Shown in pieces: positions 15,308 through 24,105 of a stretch of DNA of 64,000 nucleotides. The DNA lies in IMG/VR virus record IMGVR_UViG_3300026534_000035, positions 1-64,000 of that record; one strand, 5' to 3'. This stretch comes from a virus. The notes beneath the pieces were generated by a model, which did not search any database, had not been told where the DNA came from, and saw only the letters and a list, made by a program, of their open reading frames with translations. The translations under genes were made by a program, and so were the position numbers. How positions within the stretch are numbered: position 1 is the stretch's first letter; the number at the start of each line of letters is the position of its first letter.

Positions 15308-16906
15308 ATGTCTAAGAAGATGTCAATAGATTTTATTAGGTCTTCTTTTGAGGAGGAGGGGTATGAGTTATTATCTAAAGAGTATTTTAATTCCTCTAAA
15401 CCATTAAATTATCGTTGTAATAACGGCCATGAGTATCAAGTATCTTGGAATAAATGGAGGTCTGGAAGAAGGTGCCCTTTTTGTAATCCGAAAGGGCGCG
15501 TGAGAAAAAGAACCATGGATTCTATAAAATCTGAGATGGCTGACGAAGATTATGAGTTGTTGACAGAAGGAGAATATAAAGGAAGTAAACAAAAATTATT
15601 ATGTCGTTGCCCAAAAGGGCACGAATATATAACATCCTGGGATGCATGGAAATATAAAGGGCATAGATGTAGTGTATGTAGTGGTAATATAAGATTATCC
15701 GTGGGTTTTATTAGTAAGAAAATGTTGGAAGAGGGTTATAAACTATTAACATCAACTTATTCCAATGCTTATAGTAAACTCACTTACCTTTGTCCTGAAG
15801 GGCATAAGGGAACTACTACTTGGGCAAATTGGTATAAAGGCAATAGATGTCCCGTTTGTTCTGGTAAGAAGAAACATGATATACATCATATAAAAAATGT
15901 TTTTGAGTCTGAAAATTATAAGCTATTAAGTAAAGATTATTATAATTGTAAACAAAAGCTTGAATTTGAATGTAGTAATGGGCATCGCCATGAAATAACT
16001 TGGAATAATTGGACACAAGGGCAACGGTGCTACAGGTGTAGTTGTTGCGGTGTGTCAAAAGATGAATTAGAGATATTAGATTATATAAAAAACCTTGGAT
16101 TTAAAGTTATTGAACGAGATAGAGAATTAATAAAACCATACGAATTAGATGTCGTGATTCCGGGTAATAAATTAGCCATAGAATATTGTGGACTATATTG
16201 GCATTCGGAATTATGTGGAAAGAATAGTAATTATCATATCAATAAATTAACACAGTGTAGACAAAGAGGGTATAGACTTATTACTATTTTTGAAGATGAA
16301 TATTTGAATTATAAGGATTTGGTGCTTTTTAATATAGCATTGAAATTAGGCGTGGCTAAGGCTAAGGTGTTTTATGCCAGAAATACAGAAGTTAGGGAGA
16401 TACCAACTTATGTGGCAAAAAATTTTTGTAACAAAAATCATTTGCAAGGATATAGTGGGTCAAGGATAAAACTAGGCTTGTTTCAGGATGATTGTTTATT
16501 ATCAGTTATGACTTTTTCTAAACCTTCTATATCTAAGGGGGCTAAGTATTATAATGAAGGTTCATATGAGTTAAGCAGATTTTGTACTAAGAGTGGGTGT
16601 AGAGTAATTGGTGCGGCTTCAAAATTATTGAAGTTTTTTATCAGAAACTATAGTTGTGAAAATCTGTTTTCATATGCAGATAGAAGGTGGTCTGATGGAA
16701 ATTTGTATTATAGTATAGGATTTAGTTTATCAGGAATAAGTAGGCCTAATTATTGGTATATTAAAAATGGCAAAAGGTTTCACAGGTTTTCTTTTAGAAA
16801 AAAGGATTATGAACCTAAAGAAGTCAGTGAATGGGAATTAAGACGTAGACAAGGATTAAATAGAATCTGGGATTGCGGCAATCTAAAATTTGAATTAAAT
16901 AAATAG
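15308..16906 (+). CDS. Free-standing Vsr-like (EDxHD-type) homing endonuclease with four zinc-finger repeats
   Basis: The protein has 532 aa. Residues 8-245 are four tandem copies, about 58 aa each, of a treble-clef-like unit: Gly/Asp-Tyr-x-Leu-Leu, a Cys-x-x-Gly-His pair, a Trp-x-x-Trp pair, then CxxC. Residues 250-345 are a Vsr/endonuclease-like fold with the key strand ELDVVIP, AIEYCGLYWHSE, and later RGYRLITIFEDE. The last 180 aa (FCNKNHLQGY, FCTKSGCRVIGAASKL, YADRRWSDGN) resemble the C-terminal unit common in such phage proteins. It follows the endolysin stop immediately. Inferred to be a selfish DNA element. Confidence 0.75.
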   Translation: MSKKMSIDFIRSSFEEEGYELLSKEYFNSSKPLNYRCNNGHEYQVSWNKWRSGRRCPFCNPKGRVRKRTMDSIKSEMADEDYELLTEGEYKGSKQKLLCRCPKGHEYITSWDAWKYKGHRCSVCSGNIRLSVGFISKKMLEEGYKLLTSTYSNAYSKLTYLCPEGHKGTTTWANWYKGNRCPVCSGKKKHDIHHIKNVFESENYKLLSKDYYNCKQKLEFECSNGHRHEITWNNWTQGQRCYRCSCCGVSKDELEILDYIKNLGFKVIERDRELIKPYELDVVIPGNKLAIEYCGLYWHSELCGKNSNYHINKLTQCRQRGYRLITIFEDEYLNYKDLVLFNIALKLGVAKAKVFYARNTEVREIPTYVAKNFCNKNHLQGYSGSRIKLGLFQDDCLLSVMTFSKPSISKGAKYYNEGSYELSRFCTKSGCRVIGAASKLLKFFIRNYSCENLFSYADRRWSDGNLYYSIGFSLSGISRPNYWYIKNGKRFHRFSFRKKDYEPKEVSEWELRRRQGLNRIWDCGNLKFELNK

Positions 16907-16923
16907 GAGGATTTAATTTTAAA

Positions 16924-17148
16924 ATGAGTGAAAGATATGTTGGAACCGTGAAATGGTTCAGTAATGAAAGAGGATACGGTTTCGTTATTCCTGATTCTGA
17001 TCCTGATGTAGAGTATTTTGTGCATTTTAGTAGCATTCAGATGGATGGTTATAAGACTTTAAAGGCAGGTCAAGTTGTATCTTTTGAGTTGAAAGATACT
17101 GATAAGGGCATCCAGGCTGTAAATATTAAATTAGAAGAAAAAGAGTAA
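16924..17148 (+). CDS. Cold-shock domain protein
   Basis: The 74-aa single CSD has the usual length of CspA. It has GTVKWFSNERGYGFV with an RNP1-like motif (residues 15-20) and YFVHFSSIQ as RNP2 (31-39), then GQVVSFE. It binds single-stranded nucleic acid and in bacteria acts as an RNA chaperone. The ribosome site is AGGAGG 13-17 nt upstream, after a TTTTAAA stretch. In the phage it could support late messages with stable hairpins. Confidence 0.9.
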   Translation: MSERYVGTVKWFSNERGYGFVIPDSDPDVEYFVHFSSIQMDGYKTLKAGQVVSFELKDTDKGIQAVNIKLEEKE

Positions 17149-17243
17149 ATATATTTAAATAATGCCATGTGTTTTATATTTTTAAAATCGGCTATATAAA
17201 TTACAAAGACCCTGGCCGGTGGTCTTATCAAAAGGAGGAAAAA

Positions 17244-17924
17244 ATGGTCTATGTTAATAAATTTGTAGTAGCTGTTAAATCTAATGGACGAATTGTTAGA
17301 GATTCTAACGGTATAGTGAGGTTGCCGTTTGGTTCGGATTATTCTTTGTTATTAAAAAATAAAAATTCAGTAAAAGCATTGGTTAATGTTGAAATAGACG
17401 GCGAAAATGTTTTAGACGGTAATTCAATTCTTGTAAGCCCTAACCAATCGACAATTCTTAAAGGTTTTATGGATGGGAGAAGAGTTAGAAACAGATTTAG
17501 GTTTATTCGTAAGACGAGACAGATTTCAAAATATAGGGGAGATAAAATTGATGATGGACTTATACGGGTAGAGTTTAGGTTTGAAAAAATAAAACCAGCT
17601 ATTATAGTTACCCCATATGTTCCCTATATTAAATATTATGGTAATTATTCTACAAATACTACTGCTAATATTTGTTGTAGTTCTTCCGATTCTGGGATAA
17701 CTACTCGTGGAGCTGAAATTAATCAAGTATTTAATTATGGGCACATTGGTGAACTTGAACCAGATTCAAGTGTTATAGTGTTGAAATTAGTTGGTAAAAC
17801 TAAGTCTGGTAAAATTCATAAAGTTGTTGCTTCTAAGAGTAAAATAACATGTTCTATATGTGGTAAGAAATCTAAGCATTATGCTAAATTTTGTAGTAGG
17901 TGTGGAACATATATAAAATCTTAA
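17244..17924 (+). CDS. Phage protein with C-terminal zinc ribbon
   Basis: The frame is open from 17169, but the start is set at 17244 because AAAGGAGG lies just upstream; no such site precedes the earlier ATG. The 226-aa product begins VYVNKFVVAVKSNGRIVR and has a beta-rich region (FGSDYSLLLKNKNSVKALVNVEIDGENV). It ends in a zinc ribbon, CSICGKKSKHYAKFCSRCG. A similar organisation is seen in several phage virion or host-interaction proteins, but no function is established. A probable promoter follows at 17926. Confidence 0.6.
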   Translation: MVYVNKFVVAVKSNGRIVRDSNGIVRLPFGSDYSLLLKNKNSVKALVNVEIDGENVLDGNSILVSPNQSTILKGFMDGRRVRNRFRFIRKTRQISKYRGDKIDDGLIRVEFRFEKIKPAIIVTPYVPYIKYYGNYSTNTTANICCSSSDSGITTRGAEINQVFNYGHIGELEPDSSVIVLKLVGKTKSGKIHKVVASKSKITCSICGKKSKHYAKFCSRCGTYIKS

Positions 17925-17925
17925 T

Positions 17926-17954
17926 TTGACAAATAAAACATATGGCATTATTAA
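17926..17954 (+). promoter_or_regulatory. Possible sigma70 promoter
   Basis: TTGACA (17926-17931) and TATTAA (17949-17954) are 17 nt apart. The boxes are good, but the predicted start would fall only a few bases before the ATG at 17967 and would cut the ribosome site, so it may be fortuitous. Confidence 0.3.
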
Positions 17955-17966
17955 TAGGAGTTATTT

Positions 17967-18380
17967 ATGCTTGTAGGTGAATTATTATTAAGAATTAAAA
18001 TATTAAAGAAAAATATAAAAGATATAAAAAGACATTTAGCTAATAAAGAAGAAAATAATTCTAACAATAGTTATAATGACTTTATATCACAGTTGTTTGC
18101 TCACATTGAACAGTTGAGAAGTTATACTACTATTTTAATGAGGAGCAATGAGTCATCTAAGATATCTGTCGGTAATAAAGAGGTTACCATCTCTGATGCA
18201 GTTTCTTTAAAAAAGGCTATAACACATAAGATAGAAATACTAAGTTCTATGATTGAGAACAATACGAATAGAGATTTAAACATCTTTAATCTTATAGAAG
18301 AGCGAGACAAGCTTTTCGAAGAATATATCTATTTAATGTCTTTAATTAATGATAATGATTGGAGCAAAGAAATCCAATGA
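17967..18380 (+). CDS. DIP1984/septicolysin-like helical protein
   Basis: The 137-aa all-helical product has the layout of the DIP1984 (septicolysin) family. It begins ELLLRIKILKKNIKDIKRHLANKE. The middle ILMRSNESSKISVGNKEVTISDAV resembles the family's I-N-R-T-N...G-x-T/L-x-D/E-A segment, and the end YLMSLINDNDW resembles its final N-x-x-I-x-x-x-N-W. The family's biochemical role is unclear and no lytic activity should be assumed. The ribosome site is AGGAG. It overlaps the next gene by 4 nt. Confidence 0.5.
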   Translation: MLVGELLLRIKILKKNIKDIKRHLANKEENNSNNSYNDFISQLFAHIEQLRSYTTILMRSNESSKISVGNKEVTISDAVSLKKAITHKIEILSSMIENNTNRDLNIFNLIEERDKLFEEYIYLMSLINDNDWSKEIQ

Positions 18381-18607
18381 TTAAAAAAATGTGGGTTAAA
18401 TTTAATGGGATGGATGTAGAATGTTTTTGTGACTATCATCATAGAAAATGTGTTTCCAAAGAATGTAGGCCTTTTGTAGTGAAATTTATAGACATATCGG
18501 AAGAAGAAAAAGCGGAAGAAGTCACTCGTGAGTTTGATAAAGCGGCAAAAAAGTTTCAATCAGAGTTGGTAAAAACTTTGAAAGTGATGGATAGAATTAA
18601 GAAGTAG
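18377..18607 (+). CDS. Small Cys/His-containing hypothetical protein (76 aa)
   Basis: The start is placed at ATG 18377, with GGAG at 18361-18364; the ATGA overlap with the previous stop suggests translational coupling. A TTG at 18359 is in frame but sits on the ribosome site. Residues 16-31 (ECFCDYHHRKCVSKEC) hold four Cys and two His that could bind zinc; the rest is a charged helix. No family was recognised. Confidence 0.5.
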   Translation: MIKKMWVKFNGMDVECFCDYHHRKCVSKECRPFVVKFIDISEEEKAEEVTREFDKAAKKFQSELVKTLKVMDRIKK

Positions 18608-18619
18608 GAGGGTTTAAGT

Positions 18620-19228
18620 ATGATTGTAGGTATTAGTGGCAAAGCGAGGTCTGGAAAGGATACGTTTGGAAAATTTTTGGCGGAGGAATTAAGTAAATCA
18701 GAAGCAGAGCTTTATATATTAATGGCCTATGCAACTGAGCTTAAAAATAAAGTTCAAAAAGATTTTGATTTGTCTTATGCTCAATTATGGGGGGATAAAA
18801 AAGAAGTTGAAGATAAGCGTTATCCAAAGCCGGATGGTTCGGGATTTTGGACTGCTAGAGAAATTTTACAAAATTATGGTCAGTTTTATAGAACTATAGA
18901 CTATCGTTTTTGGATTAAAAAGCTGTTTGATGTTATAGATGATAAAAATTATAAAAACGTAATAATTACTGATTTAAGACATCCAAATGAAGTAGATGCA
19001 GTACTTGATAAAGGCGGTTTTCATATAAAAATTATTAGGCCTTCTAAAAGTAAACCAACTATTCATAATTCTAAACATATATCAGAAACAGCTTTGGAGA
19101 AGGATTATAAAGTAGATATAAAAGTTAATAATGATGGTAATTTGGATGCTTTAAAAAACAATACAAAAGAGGTTGTTAAGGCTTTGTATTTCTTATTAGA
19201 AGGATCAAAGTCTAAGAATAATAAATAA
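18620..19228 (+). CDS. Deoxynucleoside monophosphate kinase-like P-loop enzyme
   Basis: The 202-aa product starts with a P-loop, GISGKARSGKDTFG (residues 4-17), then a long helix. It has DLRHPNEVDAVLDKGGFHIKIIRP around 114-137 and HISETAL near 151, all features of T4 gp1-type dNMP kinases that phosphorylate deoxynucleotides for phage DNA synthesis. The length is close to that family's roughly 200-240 aa. Whether it accepts modified nucleotides cannot be read from sequence. Confidence 0.75.
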   Translation: MIVGISGKARSGKDTFGKFLAEELSKSEAELYILMAYATELKNKVQKDFDLSYAQLWGDKKEVEDKRYPKPDGSGFWTAREILQNYGQFYRTIDYRFWIKKLFDVIDDKNYKNVIITDLRHPNEVDAVLDKGGFHIKIIRPSKSKPTIHNSKHISETALEKDYKVDIKVNNDGNLDALKNNTKEVVKALYFLLEGSKSKNNK

Positions 19229-19241
19229 AAGGAGAATTAAA

Positions 19242-19577
19242 ATGGCTAAAAAGAAACAAAAAACATTTAATATTTCTGTGGATCCTGCTCAAGTTGTTTA
19301 TACCAGTATTTCAAAGTCAAGCGGTGGGTATAATAATGCTAGAATGGTAGTAAAGGCTAATGATAAAGAGTATATGTCCATTAGTTATGAGTGGGAAGGC
19401 TCCGGAGTTCCTGCTTTTGCTATTAATTTAATGAGTTTTATGCAGAAAAATGGTGTAGAGACATCCGGGGTTTGGAAAGGTCAAGAGAAGGCCTACGAAG
19501 AATACGCTGCACAGTGTGGGAACAAAAAGAAAACAAAGAAAAAAGACAAAACTAAGAAGTCAGATAAAGAGATGTAA
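19242..19577 (+). CDS. Hypothetical protein with Lys-rich tail
   Basis: The 111-aa product has a beta-rich core (ISVDPAQVVYTSISKSS, ARMVVKANDKEYMSISYEW) followed by a short helix and a strongly basic C-terminal tail (CGNKKKTKKKDKTKK). The tail may contact DNA or RNA. No family was recognised. AAAGGAGAA lies upstream, 13 nt after the kinase stop. Confidence 0.5.
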   Translation: MAKKKQKTFNISVDPAQVVYTSISKSSGGYNNARMVVKANDKEYMSISYEWEGSGVPAFAINLMSFMQKNGVETSGVWKGQEKAYEEYAAQCGNKKKTKKKDKTKKSDKEM

Positions 19578-19601
19578 ATAATAAAGTAAGGGGGTATTAA
19601 T

Positions 19602-19847
19602 ATGGCTATACCAATAGAAGATTTTAGAGAACCACAATGGGTTAGGTATCTTACTAGATACCCACTTTCAGATGATAGGACTATGAGATTTTCTACGGTA
19701 GTTGCCCCACGACACTACCCCCAAAGGTATAATAGCGATGACCCTAGTACAGCTTGGAAACAAGCAGGTTATAATCCTAATGATAATTCTACTAGAGTTC
19801 AGCACATCAATCTAACTTCTGATGATTATACCCTTAGACCCTATTAG
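19602..19847 (+). CDS. Hypothetical protein (81 aa)
   Basis: This short protein is rich in Arg, Tyr, Pro and Asp (FREPQWVRYLTRYPLSDDR, PRHYPQRYNSDDP) with no obvious helix or membrane segment. The composition is typical of small structural or packaging-linked phage proteins. A GGGGG purine tract precedes the ATG. No family was recognised. Confidence 0.5.
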   Translation: MAIPIEDFREPQWVRYLTRYPLSDDRTMRFSTVVAPRHYPQRYNSDDPSTAWKQAGYNPNDNSTRVQHINLTSDDYTLRPY

Positions 19848-19877
19848 TTGTAATAGAATTAAAGGAAAGGTTATAGA

Positions 19878-20438
19878 ATGGTTCAATATAATAGACGTAT
19901 AGAGATGTTCAAGGATGAATTGGATAGAATCTTTGATACTAAAATTAAAGAGTTTACTAAAGTTTGTTTAATGGTAGCCCCAGATTATTTTTTTACTGAT
20001 TGTCCTGCTAGTAGTAGTGGTAAGTATCATCCATTGGATGAACTTGCTGGGGATGGTACTGTAATACATACAAAAAAAGTTTTTACTGTTGCTTATGCTA
20101 TGTGTAGAGCTTTAGGTTGTGAAAATAGAAGAGACGAAGTTTTGTCTTCTTGTATAATTCATGATTTATGTAAACAAGGTTTGAAAAAAACAGGGCATAC
20201 AGTTAAAAATCACCCAGAATTAGCTGCTAATCTTCTAGAATCAGTGCAAAAGGATACTCAGTATTTAAAAACTGATTCTTTTAAAATAATTTATAATGCT
20301 GTTTTTTATCATTACGGTCCATGGACTGTGAATAAATATACAAAGAGCTTATCTATGTATACTCCTGAAGAATTGTGTGTTTATTTATCTGATTATACAG
20401 CTAGTAAACGGGAATTTGAAATTCATTATAAGAAATAG
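19878..20438 (+). CDS. HD-domain phosphohydrolase-like protein
   Basis: The 186-aa product has an HD-type metal site: VIHTKKV (His at about 65), then SCIIHDLCKQG (His-Asp at about 93-94), then NHPELAA with a further His, and HYGPWT near 140. HD proteins hydrolyse nucleotides, cyclic dinucleotides or other phosphoesters. Which substrate is used here is unknown; phage HD enzymes can act in nucleotide metabolism or against signalling molecules. AAAGGAAAGG is upstream. The YTPEELCVYLSDYTASKRE helix closes the domain. Confidence 0.75.
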   Translation: MVQYNRRIEMFKDELDRIFDTKIKEFTKVCLMVAPDYFFTDCPASSSGKYHPLDELAGDGTVIHTKKVFTVAYAMCRALGCENRRDEVLSSCIIHDLCKQGLKKTGHTVKNHPELAANLLESVQKDTQYLKTDSFKIIYNAVFYHYGPWTVNKYTKSLSMYTPEELCVYLSDYTASKREFEIHYKK

Positions 20439-20446
20439 GGGGAGAC

Positions 20447-20776
20447 ATGTTTAATAATTCGGAGTTTAAAAGAGATTTAAATAGACGTATGAAAAACACT
20501 TCGATAGGAGAACTTTCTCCAGGAGTTACTCCTAGGAGATATACACCTCCGGGAGGAGAGAAGCAGCATAGAGAGCGAATTCATAGAGAGAGTAAATTTG
20601 CTGATGAACATAAAAACCTACCTTTTTCTTTTTCTAAGCCTGTAAAACCCAAGCGTCATAAATTTGTCGAATGTGATAGTTGCGGTAGTATTTTTTATGT
20701 ACCAGTAAATACGGTTGGAGTTGTTTGCAGAGAATGTAAAAAATTTTCATCTGTTTCGGAGGTGGTTAATGCATAA
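20447..20776 (+). CDS. Zinc-ribbon hypothetical protein
   Basis: The 109-aa product has a basic, Pro/Arg-rich N terminus (MKNTSIGEL..GVTPRRYTPPGG) and a C-terminal zinc ribbon with CDSCGSIFYVP and CRECK (two CxxC pairs, residues 76-98). It probably binds nucleic acid or protein. Its 3' end overlaps the next gene by 8 nt, and it opens the packaging module. Confidence 0.55.
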   Translation: MFNNSEFKRDLNRRMKNTSIGELSPGVTPRRYTPPGGEKQHRERIHRESKFADEHKNLPFSFSKPVKPKRHKFVECDSCGSIFYVPVNTVGVVCRECKKFSSVSEVVNA

Positions 20777-21269
20777 TAAAAGGGGTAGAAGGGGCAGACC
20801 TATAGGATATAAGCTTAGTGAGGAGAGTAAACGAGCTATAAGTGAGGCTAAAAAAGGTCAATTTCATAGACAAGAGACAAAAGATAAAATTTCAAAATCA
20901 TTAATTGTGTATTTTAGAAATAAAAACCCCGTTTCTGTAGAAATGATAAAGTATTATAGTAGACTTAATAAAGGCGAGGCGTGTGAGTGGCTAGGCAACA
21001 GTAGAGAACACATAGATTGTTGTGATGAACTTGTTACAGAAAAAACCTTACGTAATAAACAAAAAATAGAAATAACGTGTGGTGCTAATATAGAATTATT
21101 TAGTCATTCATTGACTCCAGAACTACTTGTACTATTCAAAGAATATGCGACACGACTCGGAATAACTACTGATTTGGCTTATGACTTATTGGAGAATGAT
21201 GAAAAAGGCTCACCCTATTCATATCCTCCAGAGGCTATTAATGACCCAGTAGATAAAGACCAGGAGTAA
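20769..21269 (+). CDS. NUMOD3-like DNA-binding protein upstream of terminase
   Basis: The start is set at ATG 20769, where CGGAGG lies about 8 nt upstream; the earlier in-frame ATG at 20715 is buried in the previous gene. The 166-aa product starts with a basic stretch (HNKRGRRGRPIG) and then a NUMOD3-type helix-turn pattern, LSEESKRAISEAKKGQ...HRQETKDKISKSL. That motif is typical of homing endonuclease DNA-binding regions but here lacks a nuclease domain. It may help terminase recognise DNA or be a fragment of a mobile gene. Confidence 0.5.
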   Translation: MHNKRGRRGRPIGYKLSEESKRAISEAKKGQFHRQETKDKISKSLIVYFRNKNPVSVEMIKYYSRLNKGEACEWLGNSREHIDCCDELVTEKTLRNKQKIEITCGANIELFSHSLTPELLVLFKEYATRLGITTDLAYDLLENDEKGSPYSYPPEAINDPVDKDQE

Positions 21270-21272
21270 ATT

Positions 21273-21809
21273 ATGGCAGGTGTTAAAGGTAGAAGCGGCC
21301 GCCGCGGAAAGGTTGAGCCGAAGAAATTATTAAAAAACATTGTTCCGGTGTCAGATTTGTACACTGAAGAAGAATTAAAATTGTATAATAATCTACTTGA
21401 GGTGTATTTGTTGGACTTTGATAGTGATGATCTAACTTCAAGTGATATGGATGACATCATTGATTTAGCAAAAAATAGAGTAATAGAAATTCGTCTATTA
21501 AAAACTAGTAAAGAATCTCCAGACAGGCAGTTAGATATTTCTGCTGCGCTAGATAAAATAAGAAAGCAAAATGATAAAATAAAAGAGAATCTTTCTTATC
21601 GTAGGAAAGATAGAATAGATCCTCATAAATATAAAGGGTTTTCTATAGTAGATTTAGCTGTTGCTTTTGATGAAGAATGTAAATTAAAGTTACAAGAAAA
21701 GACTCAAAAACTACTAGAAAAAGAAAAAGAAATTTTAAAAAAACGGGAAGAGAGTGGGTACGTAGGAAATAGATTCGATACGGATGTAACTGAAGAGGAT
21801 AAAAAATAA
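21273..21809 (+). CDS. Terminase small subunit-like protein
   Basis: The 178-aa product starts with AGVKGRSGRRGK, a basic opening common in phage small terminase subunits, followed by predicted helices (EEELKLYNNLLEVYLLDFD, MDDIIDLAKNRVIEIRLLK) and a long charged C-terminal helix. It ends directly before the large terminase ATG. The role, inferred from position and pattern, is recognition of phage DNA and stimulation of the large subunit. Confidence 0.65.
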   Translation: MAGVKGRSGRRGKVEPKKLLKNIVPVSDLYTEEELKLYNNLLEVYLLDFDSDDLTSSDMDDIIDLAKNRVIEIRLLKTSKESPDRQLDISAALDKIRKQNDKIKENLSYRRKDRIDPHKYKGFSIVDLAVAFDEECKLKLQEKTQKLLEKEKEILKKREESGYVGNRFDTDVTEEDKK

Positions 21810-23534
21810 ATGGCATCTGATTATTCTGTTGTAATGGAGCAAGGTAAGAGGTTAATAGAGTTTTATAGACAAAATCCTTGTATAGCAGCTTATGACTTAT
21901 TGGGTGTTGATTTGGCTCCTATTCAACGCCTTGTTTTTAAAGATATGTGGTTTAAAAACTATGTTATAGCCGTTTGTGGAAGAGGGGCAGGTAAAACGTA
22001 TCTATTAGGTCTTCTTGCTACATTAAGTGGATTACTTTATCCCGGATATAGAGTTGGTTTAATTGGTCCTGTTTTTAGGCAATCAAAAATGATTTTTTCA
22101 GAAGTAGAAAAGCTATATTCTAAATCTTCTATTTTGAGACAGGCGTGTGTTAAAAAGCCTACAAGAGGTTCTGACTTATGCTATTTGCAATTCAAATCGG
22201 TAGGTGGAAATAATGGATCCTACATAGAAGCACTTCCTTTGGGAGTAGATGGAGGCAAAGTTCGTGGGTCTCGTTTTTATTTAATTGTAATAGATGAGTT
22301 GGCCCAAGTTCCTGATAAAATACTTGACATGGTGGTTAGACCAATGGCTGCGACTTCCTTGGAACCTATGGAAAATGTCCGTAGAATAGAAAAACAAACA
22401 CGTTTAATAGAGTTGGGACTAGCTACAAAAGATGACTTCGAGGATTCTACAGTAAATAAAATAGTTATGGCGTCGTCTGGTTATTATAAATTTAATCATA
22501 TGTGGCGTAGAATGAAAGATTATTGGCGCCAGCTGGATGAAGCCCAAAGACGTGGTGAAGAATGCCAATATGCTGTTTGGCAAGTTCCATATCAAGATTT
22601 ACCAGACGGCTTCTTAGATTTAAATAACATCAATGAAGCTAAGCGAGTTATGTCTTCAGTTGAGTTTCAAATGGAATATGAAGCCGTTATGATTTCTGAT
22701 TCAGAGGGGTTTTTTAAGGCATCATTATTAGATAATTGTACTTTTAATAGCGGTGTAGTTTTTGAAGAAGTTGGAAAAAAGGGTTATAAATACATAGTTG
22801 GGGTTGACCCAAACCAAGGTGGTGATGCTAGTTGTGGTGTATCTATAATTAAATGCTCGCATCCAAATGAGTTAGTAAATGTATATGAACTTAAGGGAAA
22901 AACTACCCAAGAACTAACTATGTTTATTCAGGATATAATTAAAAAATTTGATTGTTTTATTTACATGGATCGCGGCGGCGGCGGAAAAGCAATAATGGAT
23001 TTATTAGAAGAGGGCTATAATGATTCAAAACCAGTCATAGATGTAGAAAATCCAGACAATAGATTTAAAGAAGGTAAACGTATATTACATATGATTAATT
23101 TTACTCCAACTTGGATTTCTGATGCTAATTTTGCTACATTATCTATGCTGGAAGATAAAAATTTAAAATTTCCAGAACCCCCTGTTTCTAGTATAGCAGA
23201 TGATGAGGCTTTGGCATTTGAGAGAGTAAAGATACTGAAATCCCAGATGTTAAATATTGTAGTTAGTCAAACTAGGACTGGGGTTTTACATTTTGATACT
23301 CCTAGAAAAGGCCAAAACAAAGACTTGTATTCTTCGTTGATTTTAGCTGCGTATGGAGTTAAAGATTATGAGCACTCATTAGAAGAGGATACCTCCCCTG
23401 TGTTATTTAATAGTGGTGGTATGCTGCGCCCGCATGATAAATCTAATTGGAATGAGCTTACTTCTGGTAACGTGCCTGGTAATGCTATAACTAATTCCGC
23501 AGCACTTTTGGCAGGCAAAAAAAGAATTAAATAA
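21810..23534 (+). CDS. Terminase large subunit
   Basis: The 574-aa product is an ATP-driven DNA packaging motor and nuclease. Walker A is GRGAGKT (57-63), Walker B is FYLIVIDEL with Asp162/Glu163, and the motor domain continues with KIVMASSGYYKFN. The RNase-H-like nuclease domain starts at GVDPNQGGDAS (Asp333), with further acidic positions at YMDRGGGGK and in the C terminus. ATG 21810 follows the previous stop at once. It would dock on the portal encoded 1.8 kb downstream. Confidence 0.95.
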   Translation: MASDYSVVMEQGKRLIEFYRQNPCIAAYDLLGVDLAPIQRLVFKDMWFKNYVIAVCGRGAGKTYLLGLLATLSGLLYPGYRVGLIGPVFRQSKMIFSEVEKLYSKSSILRQACVKKPTRGSDLCYLQFKSVGGNNGSYIEALPLGVDGGKVRGSRFYLIVIDELAQVPDKILDMVVRPMAATSLEPMENVRRIEKQTRLIELGLATKDDFEDSTVNKIVMASSGYYKFNHMWRRMKDYWRQLDEAQRRGEECQYAVWQVPYQDLPDGFLDLNNINEAKRVMSSVEFQMEYEAVMISDSEGFFKASLLDNCTFNSGVVFEEVGKKGYKYIVGVDPNQGGDASCGVSIIKCSHPNELVNVYELKGKTTQELTMFIQDIIKKFDCFIYMDRGGGGKAIMDLLEEGYNDSKPVIDVENPDNRFKEGKRILHMINFTPTWISDANFATLSMLEDKNLKFPEPPVSSIADDEALAFERVKILKSQMLNIVVSQTRTGVLHFDTPRKGQNKDLYSSLILAAYGVKDYEHSLEEDTSPVLFNSGGMLRPHDKSNWNELTSGNVPGNAITNSAALLAGKKRIK

Positions 23535-23614
23535 AAACATAATTAACTAACCTGCTTATTTATAGAGCTATTAGTGTTTTTAGCTTCTGTATAGGTAAAA
23601 TAGTGGAGGCACTG

Positions 23615-24103
23615 ATGCTTTATAATGACTTATCTATTTTCAATAGATCTTTTTGGGATTTATGGATTCAGAAACTTCTTAGAAATATAGCTTCCGTAAA
23701 ATACCAATGGCTAGCTTTTTTATACGTACCGGTTGTGTGGGGAATGTTTCATACTAATCCTGCAGATAAAACCCCATGGATTTCATCGGCATTAGGATTA
23801 GGATTTTTGGGTGGTGGTTTTATAACATTGGCTACGAGTAGGATGATTGTTAGAACTAAGCTTAGAGAAGATGCAGATGATACTTCTAAACCTTACCCAA
23901 GAACTGAAGCGGTTACTGAACCAAATATATCTAAATCAGATGTTAGAAAAGCGGCGGTAATTAAGAAGAAAATAGAGAAGGCTATAGATGAGTCTGAAAT
24001 ATCTAGTGCGAAAGCTAGAGCTGCTAAGAAGAAATTAGAATTATATAAAGCTACCTTGAATACAAGTGGTATACATGATAATTCGTTAGATACGGATATA
24101 TAG
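23615..24103 (+). CDS. Membrane protein with two TM segments (holin candidate)
   Basis: The start is at ATG 23615, with TGGAGG just upstream; an in-frame GTG at 23603 overlaps that site. The 162-aa product has TM1 at about 32-52 (YQWLAFLYVPVVWGMF) and TM2 at about 62-84 (ALGLGFLGGGFITLATSRMIV), then a charged, helical, coiled-coil-like C terminus (KSDVRKAAVIKKKIEKAIDES). A membrane hairpin of this size would suit a holin, and the next gene also looks envelope-spanning. There is no sequence proof of lysis function. Confidence 0.55.
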   Translation: MLYNDLSIFNRSFWDLWIQKLLRNIASVKYQWLAFLYVPVVWGMFHTNPADKTPWISSALGLGFLGGGFITLATSRMIVRTKLREDADDTSKPYPRTEAVTEPNISKSDVRKAAVIKKKIEKAIDESEISSAKARAAKKKLELYKATLNTSGIHDNSLDTDI

Positions 24104-24105
24104 TT

